In this document: positions 25,107 through 32,778 of the stretch, in pieces
Layout of the letters: every line of letters begins with the position of its first letter
How positions within the stretch are numbered: the first letter of the stretch is position 1
DNA from: Allofournierella sp.
GTDB taxonomy: Bacteria > Bacillota > Clostridia > Oscillospirales > Ruminococcaceae
NCBI GenBank assembly: GCA_020025635.1
Contig: JAHHRU010000010.1
Coordinates: 15,586 to 79,585, forward strand
Direction of reading: 5' to 3'
DNA: 64,000 bases
Notes under the pieces: generated by a model
Databases searched by the model: none
What the model was told of the DNA's origin: nothing
The model's input: the letters and a program-made list of their open reading frames with translations, nothing else
Program-made: the position numbers and the translations under genes

Positions 25107-26177
25107 ATGAAAACAATTACTTTAGGAACCAATTATCCTTTGTCGAAAGAGGATTCTGTGAGAATAAATATCTTGAAATTTATCTCAGTGCTTTTTGTCT
25201 TATACATCCATTCTTATACAGATACAATTCGGTTCAATGGACAAGATGTGAGCTTCCAGCTCTCACCATATGTTGAGATCATCGAGTACTATATCTCACA
25301 AGTTGTTGCTCGCTACGCAGTACCTTTCTTTTTCTTGGTATCTGCTATTTTGCTGTTTAAGAACAAACGGAATTGGTTTGATGTTCTTCGAAATAAAATA
25401 CATACGCTTGCAGTTCCCTATTTGTTTTGGAACACTTTTTGGATAATTATCTTTTTATTCCTTCAGAATTTTCATTTAACGAAAAGCTTTTTTTCTGGTA
25501 GGCACACACCGATTTTAGAATGCAATTTGAAAGAGTGGCTAGGACTTTATGGTATCGGAACGCGATATCCCCAAGATTATCCCTTATGGTTCATGCGTGA
25601 TTTGATGGTTGTAATTTTATTTAGCCCTTTGATTTGGGCGATTGTAAATAAATTCGCAAAGCCCGCATTTATAGTAACCGTGCTATGGATAATTTTCGAT
25701 CCGATTCCTGCTCCTTGTAAAGTTGCTTTTCAGTTTTTTTTCTTAGGTGCATGTGTTGTAAGATTAGGGATAAAACTCTCATTTTTTGATAAATATCCCA
25801 TGTATATCATAACAATGATATATATGTTCATGTCAATCATTGTCATGTTTATTCGTATACCTGTATTCAAGCATATCTTTTTCTTGGTAAGCTTTATTTT
25901 CTGGATAAGATGTTCGGAAAAACTCGCATCCAATAAACGTTTCAGAGAAATTTTGCTTAAGCTTTCATTTTCTACGTTTTTTATATATGCCGCACATGAG
26001 ATGACATTGAGTTCCTTCAAAAAAATATGTGCTAAAATTCTTCCCCGCACATCTGTATCTGCTTTGTTGCAATACCTTTTTATTCCTGTAGTTATTGTAA
26101 TTATATGTATTGTGGCTGATCGCTTGGTACAAAAGATAACTCCTAAAATTCATAAAGTCATAACTGGTTCTAGATAA
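25107..26177 (+). CDS. Acyltransferase-3 family membrane protein
   Basis: A 356-residue protein with ten or so hydrophobic segments. The N-terminal RINILKFISVLFVLYIHSY contains the conserved helix-1 histidine of acyltransferase-3 (OafA/WecH-like) enzymes that O-acetylate cell-surface sugars. Other family-like parts are YAVPFFFLVSAILLF, LWFMRDLMVVILFSPL and the FFIYAAHEMTLSS segment near the end. The gene is strikingly AT-rich compared with the chromosome and intact, unlike its island neighbours, so recent acquisition is likely. Target sugar unknown; surface modification is the usual role. Confidence 0.82.
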   Translation: MKTITLGTNYPLSKEDSVRINILKFISVLFVLYIHSYTDTIRFNGQDVSFQLSPYVEIIEYYISQVVARYAVPFFFLVSAILLFKNKRNWFDVLRNKIHTLAVPYLFWNTFWIIIFLFLQNFHLTKSFFSGRHTPILECNLKEWLGLYGIGTRYPQDYPLWFMRDLMVVILFSPLIWAIVNKFAKPAFIVTVLWIIFDPIPAPCKVAFQFFFLGACVVRLGIKLSFFDKYPMYIITMIYMFMSIIVMFIRIPVFKHIFFLVSFIFWIRCSEKLASNKRFREILLKLSFSTFFIYAAHEMTLSSFKKICAKILPRTSVSALLQYLFIPVVIVIICIVADRLVQKITPKIHKVITGSR

Positions 26178-26393
26178 ATTTTTTAATGTTTCGCCTTGAA
26201 TGTGACAGGATATTATGTAAGATTTTATACAACAGAATGTTTCCATGGCGAAAAAGCGCTTTATGGTGTTCATAGCTTAAAGATGAAAAGTACCGAAAAA
26301 GCGCGAAAATGCATACCTTTTTACACCCTGACAAAAGGGAAAAACGAGGCATTGTTAAAATCTGAAATATACAGGTTCAAAACCGTAAAATGA

Positions 26394-26409
26394 TTCAGCA
26401 AGCGCTGAT
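26394..26409 (+). repeat. Candidate attachment-site core (right copy)
   Basis: Exact copy of the rpsI 3' end TTCAGCAAGCGCTGAT (left copy 21696-21711). It is not part of a gene here. The next 17 bases differ from the left copy before the 68-base repeat resumes. Confidence 0.72.
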
Positions 26410-26426
26410 CCTACGATCACAGCCTA

Positions 26427-26494
26427 AAAAAGAGCTTCCCGCTTCGGGAGGCTCTTTTTTTGCTGCAAAATGCGGCTGAAGTTTAAAGCGCCTT
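26427..26494 (+). repeat. 68-bp direct repeat with terminator (right copy)
   Basis: 67 of 68 bases match 21730-21797, including the complete terminator hairpin and T-run (26427-26461). It marks the right edge of the island. Confidence 0.9.
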
Positions 26495-26669
26495 GGTCAT
26501 ATTTGAAAAAGTATGGTCCATAAAAAGCGAAAGCCGCAAAAGGTGCACAAGGGGAAAACTACAAAAAATCTAAATCAGGGCCCCGGCTTTCAAAAGGCTG
26601 CTTCTAATGGAATTTTGCCCAAAGGAAAACACAGATCGTTGTGCATACGGGAGAATTGCAGACACCTTC
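26495..26669. other. Intergenic DNA between island and blaI
   Basis: No gene recognised. A 60-codon frame at 26513-26695 is lysine-rich, lacks a ribosome site and runs into the blaI promoter, so it is not called. Confidence 0.5.
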
Positions 26670-26698
26670 TTGACAGGATAGGTTTATGGATATAAACT
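26670..26698 (+). promoter_or_regulatory. Promoter and operator of the blaI-blaR1-like pair
   Basis: TTGACA (26670-26675), 17-base spacer, TAAACT (26693-26698). The palindrome GTTTATGGATATAAAC (26682-26697) overlaps the spacer and -10, and a second arm ATAAACCT at 26717-26724 mirrors AGGTTTAT at 26680-26687. This is a likely binding site for the encoded BlaI-type repressor. Confidence 0.72.
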
Positions 26699-26745
26699 CA
26701 AGTTAGGATGATAACTATAAACCTGCCGTGTAAGGAGGGAGAACG

Positions 26746-27108
26746 TTGGAATACAAACGTCTGTGTGAAAGCGACTACCGCATGATGACGGTGATCTGGG
26801 ATGCCCAGCCGGTGAACTCCACAAAGCTTGTGGAGCTTTGCAGAGAAAGATTGGGCTGGAAAAAGCCCACCACCTACACCATGCTGCGCAAAATGTGTGA
26901 AAAGGGCCTGGCCCAAAACGAAAACTCCACCGTCACAGCGCTGGTCCCCCGTGAGGAGGTGCAGGCGGCGGAGAGCGAAACCTTTGTGAGGGAAACCTTC
27001 GGCGGTTCCCTGCCGGCCTTTCTGGTGTCGTTTCTTGGGGGCAAAACCATTTCGGAAAAAGAGGCCCGAGAGCTGGAAGAACTGATCCGTCGGCACAGGG
27101 AGGGATGA
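26746..27108 (+). CDS. BlaI/MecI/CopY family repressor
   Basis: A 120-residue winged-helix repressor (Penicillinase_R family): YRMMTVIWDAQPVNSTKLVEL, helix KKPTTYTMLRKMCEKGL and a C-terminal dimer or cleavage region. The start is TTG at 26746 after AAGGAGG. The stop overlaps the start of the M56 peptidase gene (ATGA), the usual arrangement of BlaI with its BlaR1 antirepressor. It should bind the palindrome in its own promoter and be released when the sensor protease is activated. Confidence 0.93.
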   Translation: MEYKRLCESDYRMMTVIWDAQPVNSTKLVELCRERLGWKKPTTYTMLRKMCEKGLAQNENSTVTALVPREEVQAAESETFVRETFGGSLPAFLVSFLGGKTISEKEARELEELIRRHREG

Positions 27109-29201
27109 ATATGACCCGGCTGTTTTTGTCTGTGGTAAACATGAGCATTTCCGCATCTGCTGTAATTTTGGCGGTGCTGCTGGCCCGTTTCGCCCTGCAA
27201 AAGGCCCCCAAAAAATATTCCTATCTGCTGTGGGCCGTGGTGGGGTTCCGCCTGGCGGTGCCCGGTTCGCTGAAAAGTGCGCTGAGCCTGTTCAATCTCA
27301 AGCTGTTTTCTCCGGCGGCCCCTGGTGCGGCGCTGGAAACGGCGCAAGCTCCGGCTGTGCCGGTCCCTTTGCACCCGGCTGCATTGGAAGACATCCCGGC
27401 CGTTTCTCAAAGCCGGCCCCTGGCCCCGGATGCGGCGGTGAACATTGCGCCCACCGAGCCCGCAGCGCAGGCACTGCCTTTTGACTGGGCAGCCTTCTTT
27501 GCCGGGCTCTGGCTGGCGGGCATGCTTTTGCTGGCCCTGTGGGCTGTGGCAGGCGAAGCAAGGCTGCGCCGCAGTGTTGCCGCAGCTACCCGTTACGAAG
27601 GCAGGGTTTGGCAGTCTGAGCAGGTGCGCTCGCCCTTTGTGCTGGGCCTTGTCCGGCCCCAAATCTACATTCCCTACGGCCTGCCGGACCGGGCGCTGGA
27701 TTATGTGCTGGCCCATGAGCGCTGTCATCTGCGCCGGAAAGATCCTCTTTTTCGCCGGATCGCCTTTGTGCTGCTGATGGTGCACTGGTTCAACCCTCTG
27801 GCCTGGCTTTCCTTCTGCCTGATGGGCAGGGATATGGAGCTGAGCTGTGACGAAAAGGTGCTGCAGAACGGGCGGGTGGATGCGGCGGAATATTGCGGCA
27901 CGCTGCTGGCCTTTGCAGCAAATCGCCGGCATTTTGCGGCGGCCCCTCTGGCCTTTGGCGAAACCGGGGTGAAAAGCCGGATCAAAAACGCCCTGAGCTG
28001 GAAAAGCCCCAAACGCACCGTTACACTGACAGCAGCTCTGCTTACGCTGCTGGTGCTGACAGCCTGCGGTTTGGACCCCAAGACCCCGCTTGGCACTCAG
28101 TCCGCACCTGTGCCGGTTTCTGACCGGAACGAAACCGGCTTTTACACCATTGAGCGGCTGGATCCTGCCGGTGCGCAGCTGCGCTTTGTGGATTGTGTTC
28201 GGGAAGTGGATCGGCCGCTGTGCGAAAAAGAGGGCTGCACCCACTCCGGGCCGGACTGCCCGGCCTTTGTGCAGCTGGACTCGGAATTTGAAGACCTGCC
28301 CACGGTACTGGCAGCAGGGGATACCGTGCTGCTGCTGCGAAATCTCACCGGGATGGGCAGCACCCCCATTCAGCGCATCCAGAAATGGAGCCCGGAAGAG
28401 GGGCTTGCAACCATATATGAAACCGAGGAAGAGGAAACCCTGCCCTGGCCTTTCCTTGATACAGAGGCTGCCTATTGTGTGCAGGAGGGCAGGCTGCTTT
28501 TCACCACCGATATCCTGTCCATGAACAGCGGTGTGACCACACGCCTGCATGCCCTTGTGCTGGACACCGGACGGGACGAGATCCTGTGGGAGGCCTCCGG
28601 CCAGGCCGGCAGCACCGTTTTGGCCGGAACGGTCCCCGGTGGACTTGTGCTTTTGCGCGGCCATCACGGAATGGTGTTTGAGGATGGGGCAGCGTATGAA
28701 ACGCTGGATCTTGAAACCCTCAAACCCGAACTGTTCTATGAACCGCAGAAGGATGAATGGACAAAGAGCGACAGCAAGGGGCTGTGGGTGCTTTCCGAAA
28801 AGGCCCGGACCCTGCGGAGAATCCCGTTTGACAAAAGCCCGGAGCAGGCCATCCCCTTAAAGGAAGGATGGAATGCCGTTTTCAGTGAAAGCGCCGACAA
28901 AATCCGGATGTTTGATCCCCATGTGGAAAACTGGCTTGGGGCCGTCTGTGCGGATGATACTTCACAGGGGGTTCTGCTGAATGTGCAAACCGGCGAAGCA
29001 AAGCCCTGCACCACCGAGATCGAGGGGCCTTTGGATGTTCGCTGGTGGAGCGGCGAAAAGCTAGCCGTTCCTTTTTACGACCCGGAGGATCCCGGCCAGA
29101 TCCGCTATGCCTTTATACGGCCGCAAGATTATCTGAACGGAAATCCGGAGTTTCGCCCCATTCCCCGAAAGGACCGGCAGAAAGCAGATCTGGACTTGTG
29201 A
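27105..29201 (+). CDS. BlaR1-like M56 metallopeptidase sensor with unusual exodomain
   Basis: A 698-residue membrane protein. Residues 1-250 form the M56 core: several hydrophobic helices, zinc motif HERCH at 204-208, and downstream glutamate region MELSCDEKV. A membrane helix at about 308-322 ends in LTACG, then an extracellular domain of about 375 residues follows. That domain lacks the penicillin-binding SxxK/SxN/KTG set of BlaR1/MecR1; it has CEKEGCTHSGPDC and repeats reminiscent of beta-propeller blades. It probably senses a different envelope signal and inactivates the BlaI-type repressor. No beta-lactamase is nearby. ATG 27105 or 27111 could start. Confidence 0.85.
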   Translation: MNMTRLFLSVVNMSISASAVILAVLLARFALQKAPKKYSYLLWAVVGFRLAVPGSLKSALSLFNLKLFSPAAPGAALETAQAPAVPVPLHPAALEDIPAVSQSRPLAPDAAVNIAPTEPAAQALPFDWAAFFAGLWLAGMLLLALWAVAGEARLRRSVAAATRYEGRVWQSEQVRSPFVLGLVRPQIYIPYGLPDRALDYVLAHERCHLRRKDPLFRRIAFVLLMVHWFNPLAWLSFCLMGRDMELSCDEKVLQNGRVDAAEYCGTLLAFAANRRHFAAAPLAFGETGVKSRIKNALSWKSPKRTVTLTAALLTLLVLTACGLDPKTPLGTQSAPVPVSDRNETGFYTIERLDPAGAQLRFVDCVREVDRPLCEKEGCTHSGPDCPAFVQLDSEFEDLPTVLAAGDTVLLLRNLTGMGSTPIQRIQKWSPEEGLATIYETEEEETLPWPFLDTEAAYCVQEGRLLFTTDILSMNSGVTTRLHALVLDTGRDEILWEASGQAGSTVLAGTVPGGLVLLRGHHGMVFEDGAAYETLDLETLKPELFYEPQKDEWTKSDSKGLWVLSEKARTLRRIPFDKSPEQAIPLKEGWNAVFSESADKIRMFDPHVENWLGAVCADDTSQGVLLNVQTGEAKPCTTEIEGPLDVRWWSGEKLAVPFYDPEDPGQIRYAFIRPQDYLNGNPEFRPIPRKDRQKADLDL

Positions 29202-29383
29202 TGGCATCCGAAACCGGCACCGATTTTTTGACGAAAGATTGCTTCAGCGCATTTGCTCTTTTTAGGAGAAAGCGGCGCTGGTATCATTTGTGAAAGTGCA
29301 GAGCATTGGGGAAACACCGCTTATCGATCCTTAAAACGGGGCGTGCTTTGCCGGCTTCGAAACGGGCAGAAAAGACAAACAAC

Positions 29384-29441
29384 AAAAAGCCGGCATCGGC
29401 AGTTTTTTGAAAGAGCACCGCATTTTGCGGTGCTCTTTTTT
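29384..29441 (+). terminator. Tandem terminators after the M56 gene
   Basis: GCCG/CGGC hairpin with AGTTTTTT (29384-29408), then AAAGAGCACCGC/GCGGTGCTCTTTTTT (29410-29441). The region 29202-29383 shows no gene. Confidence 0.82.
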
Positions 29442-29676
29442 GCGCCCAAAAGGCCTCCTCTTGTATGAAGTGCACAGCGCCAGATGCTGATTTTTGTGCA
29501 TTTTTCAATACTGAAAACAAGCACGAACCAACAAACAAAAGTTAAAATCCGCTGTGCAACGTGAGCATTCAGAAGTAAAATGAAGCATTCTTAAGGGATA
29601 AAGAGCAATTGGGCAGCTCAATATATATTCTCCCCGATTGCGAAAGCTTTGCCTTGAATGAGCCGGGTAAGCCTGT
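29442..29676. other. Intergenic DNA before the 3D-domain gene
   Basis: No gene or clear RNA family recognised. AT-rich first half, then a segment near 29637-29675 with GCGAAAGC and GCCGGGTAAGCC that looks structured but matches no riboswitch consensus I can recall. Confidence 0.4.
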
Positions 29677-29706
29677 TTGACTCTGTATGGTCTATTTTGA
29701 TAAAAT
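29677..29706 (+). promoter_or_regulatory. Promoter of the 3D-domain gene
   Basis: TTGACT (29677-29682), 18-base spacer, TAAAAT (29701-29706). Confidence 0.62.
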
Positions 29707-29708
29707 GC

Positions 29709-29733
29709 AAAAAGCGCCTAAAAGGCGTTTTTT
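29709..29733 (+). terminator. Terminator-like hairpin at the transcript 5' end
   Basis: AAAAAGCGCCT AAA AGGCGTTTTTT starts within a few bases of the expected transcription start of the 3D-domain gene. Downstream leader palindromes GCGCGGCCGCGC (29742-29753) and GACCGATTTTCGGTC (29774-29788) follow. It may act as an attenuator. Confidence 0.5.
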
Positions 29734-29819
29734 AACGAAGGGCGCGGCCGCGCTCATGGAACGGCCGCCTGGGACCGATTTTCGGTCATTTGCCCAAATC
29801 ATGATGTTAGGAGAAAGTT

Positions 29820-30863
29820 ATGACAAATTTCACAGAACAAATGCGCCGCCGCTATGCCGATCTTCCGGCAAGGATCTTCGCGGTGCTCCTGACCCTGTGC
29901 AGCCTGTCACTTACTGTATTCGCACTTTTTTCAACCCTCAGCGTGGTGTATGTGTCCGATTCCGCCGGCAGCAGCCGAATGCTCATCACCCGTGTCGAAG
30001 ATCCGGACGAGCTGATGGACCTGTCCGGCATTGTGGCCAATGAGGAGGATGTGGTCTACTACACCGCATTCAGCGGAAATCTGGCAAGCCTGAGCATTCA
30101 GCGTGCCGAACCCGTTACCGTTTATGCCGACGGTGAGACCCATGTTGCCCGTATGGTGGGCGGCACGGTGGCAGATGCCCTGGAAAGCAGCGGCATCACC
30201 CTGGGCGAGCATGACTACACCGAGCCCAGCCTGCACAGCGAGGCAGATGCGCAGACCCCCATCACTGTGCATCGGGTGGAATACCGGGACACCGTTACCC
30301 AGGAAGCCATCCCCTTTGAAACCGAATATGTTTATACCAGCCTTTATTATCGCAACAAGCGCCGCACCACTACCGTGCAGCAGGGCTATGAAGGCATTCT
30401 GGAGATCACCAACCGGGAGCGTGTGGTGGACGGCGAAGTGGAATCGAGCCAGGTGATCGCATCCAACGTGGCCAAAAAGCCCCGCAACACCATCATCAAG
30501 GCTTACAAAGCCGGCGCGCCGGTATCGCCCCGCACCGGCCCCGAGATCGTGAACGGTGCACCGGCCAGCTATTCGGCCGTTTACACCGGCTATGCCACCG
30601 GCTACTCCTCCCGCGGCGGGCGGGGAGCCTCCGGCCTTGGCCTTGGCTACGGCACCGTGGCCGTGAACCCGAACCTCATCCCCTATGGCACAAAGCTGTA
30701 TATCGCCAGCACCGACGGCCGGTTCGTTTACGGCTATGCGGTTGCCACCGACACCGGCGGAGCACTGCTGAACGGCTCCTGCCTTGTGGACCTTTATTAT
30801 GAAAGCTACTCTGAGGCTTTGATGAACGGTGTGCAGCAGGTGCGGGTGTATGTGGTCGGATGA
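29820..30863 (+). CDS. G5 and 3D domain cell-wall protein (YabE/Rpf-like)
   Basis: A 347-residue exported or membrane-anchored protein. One hydrophobic helix at residues 18-42 is followed by a DUF348-like ubiquitin-fold segment (PVTVYADGETHVARMVGGTV), a G5 domain (near residues 155-235, ITNRERVVDGE) and a C-terminal 3D domain with YATGYSSRGG, NPNLIPYGTKLYI, DTGG and VDLYY aspartates typical of lytic transglycosylase-like barrels. Likely a peptidoglycan-remodelling enzyme akin to YabE or resuscitation factors. AGGAGA precedes the ATG. Single gene with a structured leader. Confidence 0.9.
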   Translation: MTNFTEQMRRRYADLPARIFAVLLTLCSLSLTVFALFSTLSVVYVSDSAGSSRMLITRVEDPDELMDLSGIVANEEDVVYYTAFSGNLASLSIQRAEPVTVYADGETHVARMVGGTVADALESSGITLGEHDYTEPSLHSEADAQTPITVHRVEYRDTVTQEAIPFETEYVYTSLYYRNKRRTTTVQQGYEGILEITNRERVVDGEVESSQVIASNVAKKPRNTIIKAYKAGAPVSPRTGPEIVNGAPASYSAVYTGYATGYSSRGGRGASGLGLGYGTVAVNPNLIPYGTKLYIASTDGRFVYGYAVATDTGGALLNGSCLVDLYYESYSEALMNGVQQVRVYVVG

Positions 30864-30902
30864 CCCTTTTGAAGTAAAAGTGCGGTAAGAAAAACAGGAA
30901 AC

Positions 30903-30932
30903 GGCCTCACCCCTTGCGGGTGGGGCCTTTTT
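30903..30932 (+). terminator. Terminator of the 3D-domain gene
   Basis: GGCCTCACCC and GGGTGGGGCC pair (one G-T) around CTTGC, followed by T5. Confidence 0.88.
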
Positions 30933-30988
30933 AGCAGGAAAAATTCCTGAAAATCAGTGCGGCAGCCCTTTTTCGACAGCCTTCCGGC

Positions 30989-31017
30989 TTGACAGCACAG
31001 GGGGAAGTTATTATAAT
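30989..31017 (+). promoter_or_regulatory. Promoter of the T-box-cysS unit
   Basis: TTGACA (30989-30994), 17-base spacer, TATAAT (31012-31017); full consensus in both boxes. Confidence 0.93.
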
Positions 31018-31024
31018 TAGGTAA

Positions 31025-31270
31025 TAACAAATGCGCTTGTATTGGGAAAAGTAGCAAAGAAACACCGCCGAAAGAGAGAACGGGCCATTGGCTGAAAGCC
31101 CCTTCAGGCAGGATCTGTGTGAAGTGCCCCCAAAAGCACGGAAGGCGAAGAAAACCAGTAGCCTTCTGCGGATTGCCCCGTTACCGGCAGCCCAAGAGAG
31201 ACAAATCGGAGTGGAACCGCGGAACAACTGCCGCCTCCGTCTGCCATTATGAGCGGACGGAGGCGTTTTG
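31025..31270 (+). promoter_or_regulatory. T-box leader, cysteine type
   Basis: A tRNA-sensing leader upstream of cysS. The T-box core TGGAACCGCGG lies at 31212-31222; the terminator helix CGCCTCCGTC/GACGGAGGCG with a T4 run is at 31232-31269 and competes with the antiterminator. Stem I covers about 31040-31140, and TGC at 31125-31127 is the best specifier candidate, matching cysteine. Uncharged tRNA-Cys should bind it and allow readthrough into cysS. Confidence 0.9.
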
Positions 31271-31307
31271 TTATCCGTCTGCACCATCTGAAAAGGAGAG
31301 GTTCTAT

Positions 31308-32705
31308 ATGCAGATCTTTAACACCATGACCCACCGCAAGGAAGAATTCATTCCTCAAAAAGAGGGCGAATACCGCATTTATGTGTGCGGCCCCACCGTT
31401 TACAACTATATCCACATCGGCAATGCCCGCCCGGTGGTGGTGTTCGACACCCTGCGCCGCTACCTTGAGTATCGGGGCAACAAGGTGGTCTATGTTTCCA
31501 ACATCACCGATATCGATGATAAGCTCATCAAAAAGGCGGAAGCCCAGGGCTGCACCATGAAGGAAGTGGCCGAAAAGTTTGAAGCCGAGTTCAAAAAGGA
31601 CATGAAGGGCCTGAACGCCAAGGTGCCCACCGTGCAGCCCCGTGCCACCGAGCACATCGATGAGATCCTGGACATCGTGGCCGACATCCTGAAAAAGGGC
31701 CACGGCTATGTGGCCAAAAACGGCGACGTTTATTTCCGTGTGAAGAGCTTCAAGGAATACGGCAAGCTCAGCCACCTGAACATGGACGAGCTGGAAAGCG
31801 GCTTCCGTGAGCTGCGCAGCCAGATGGATGACGACCTGAAAGAGGACCCCGCCGATTTCGCTGTTTGGAAGGCGGCAAAGCCCGGCGAGCCCGCATGGGA
31901 AAGCCCCTACGGACCGGGCCGCCCCGGCTGGCACATCGAATGCAGCGCAATGGCCCGCAAGCACCTGGGTGACACCATCGACCTGCACTGCGGCGGCCAG
32001 GACCTGATCTTCCCCCACCACGAAAACGAGATCGCCCAGAGCGAATGCGCCAACGGCTGCACCTTCAGCCGCTACTGGATGCACAATGGCTTTTTGAATA
32101 TCGACAACCACAAGATGAGCAAGAGCGCCAACAACTTCTTCACGGTGCGTGAGATCGCCGAGAAGTATGGCTATGAGCCCATCCGCTACTTCCTGCTCAC
32201 CGCCGGCTACCGGATGCCGCTGAACTACACTGTGGATCTGATCAACAGCTGCAAGGCAAGCCTTGAGCGGCTTTACAACTGCCGCGACAATCTGGATTTC
32301 ATGATCCAGAACGCCGAGGGGGACAGCAACCTGCTGGCCGAGAAGGCAGCTGCCGCAAAGGTGAAGTTCAACATGGCCATGGATGATGACCTGAACACTC
32401 CCGATGCTCTGGCCGCAGTGTTTGAACTGGTCAAGGATATCAACACCCTGGGCCAGGATGCCAGCAAGGAGGCTTTGGAGAGTGCCGCTCAGGCGTTTGA
32501 TGAGCTGACCGACGTGCTGGGCCTGATGTACAACCGCAATAAGAGCGATGTTCCCGCCGAGGTCATGGCCCTGGTGGAGCAGCGTGCAGCCGCCAAAAAG
32601 GCAAAAGACTGGGCATCCGCAGATGCTCTGCGTGCCAAGATCACCGAAATGGGCTATGTGGTGGAGGACACCGCCAAGGGCCCCAAGGTAAGCAAAGCAA
32701 ACTGA
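31308..32705 (+). CDS. cysS: Cysteinyl-tRNA synthetase
   Basis: A 465-residue class I synthetase that charges tRNA-Cys. HIGN is at residues 36-39, KMSKS at about 269-273, and zinc ligands appear in VCGPTVYN, the WHIECSAM segment and GGQDLIFPHHENE. Normal family length. The ATG at 31308 follows AAAAGGAGAGG; the frame is open further upstream only because it runs through the T-box. Expression is controlled by that T-box. Confidence 0.97.
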   Translation: MQIFNTMTHRKEEFIPQKEGEYRIYVCGPTVYNYIHIGNARPVVVFDTLRRYLEYRGNKVVYVSNITDIDDKLIKKAEAQGCTMKEVAEKFEAEFKKDMKGLNAKVPTVQPRATEHIDEILDIVADILKKGHGYVAKNGDVYFRVKSFKEYGKLSHLNMDELESGFRELRSQMDDDLKEDPADFAVWKAAKPGEPAWESPYGPGRPGWHIECSAMARKHLGDTIDLHCGGQDLIFPHHENEIAQSECANGCTFSRYWMHNGFLNIDNHKMSKSANNFFTVREIAEKYGYEPIRYFLLTAGYRMPLNYTVDLINSCKASLERLYNCRDNLDFMIQNAEGDSNLLAEKAAAAKVKFNMAMDDDLNTPDALAAVFELVKDINTLGQDASKEALESAAQAFDELTDVLGLMYNRNKSDVPAEVMALVEQRAAAKKAKDWASADALRAKITEMGYVVEDTAKGPKVSKAN

Positions 32706-32711
32706 CAGAAT

Positions 32712-32756
32712 AAAAAAAGGGCCGAGAACGGGGCCACTCGTTCCTGGCCCTTTTTA
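32712..32756 (+). terminator. cysS terminator
   Basis: AAAAAAAGGGCC and GGCCCTTTTT bound a GC-containing loop, 8 bases after the cysS stop. Confidence 0.88.
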
Positions 32757-32778
32757 AGTAAAAAAGGGGAGATGGGGA

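Noticed and set aside
29637..29700. Possible cyclic-dinucleotide riboswitch upstream of the 3D-domain gene
   Set aside because: Fragments such as GCCGGGTAAGCC are suggestive, but the c-di-AMP or c-di-GMP consensus could not be matched, and the best promoter lies downstream of part of it.
31104..32111. 335-codon minus-strand frame
   Set aside because: Antisense to cysS and its T-box.
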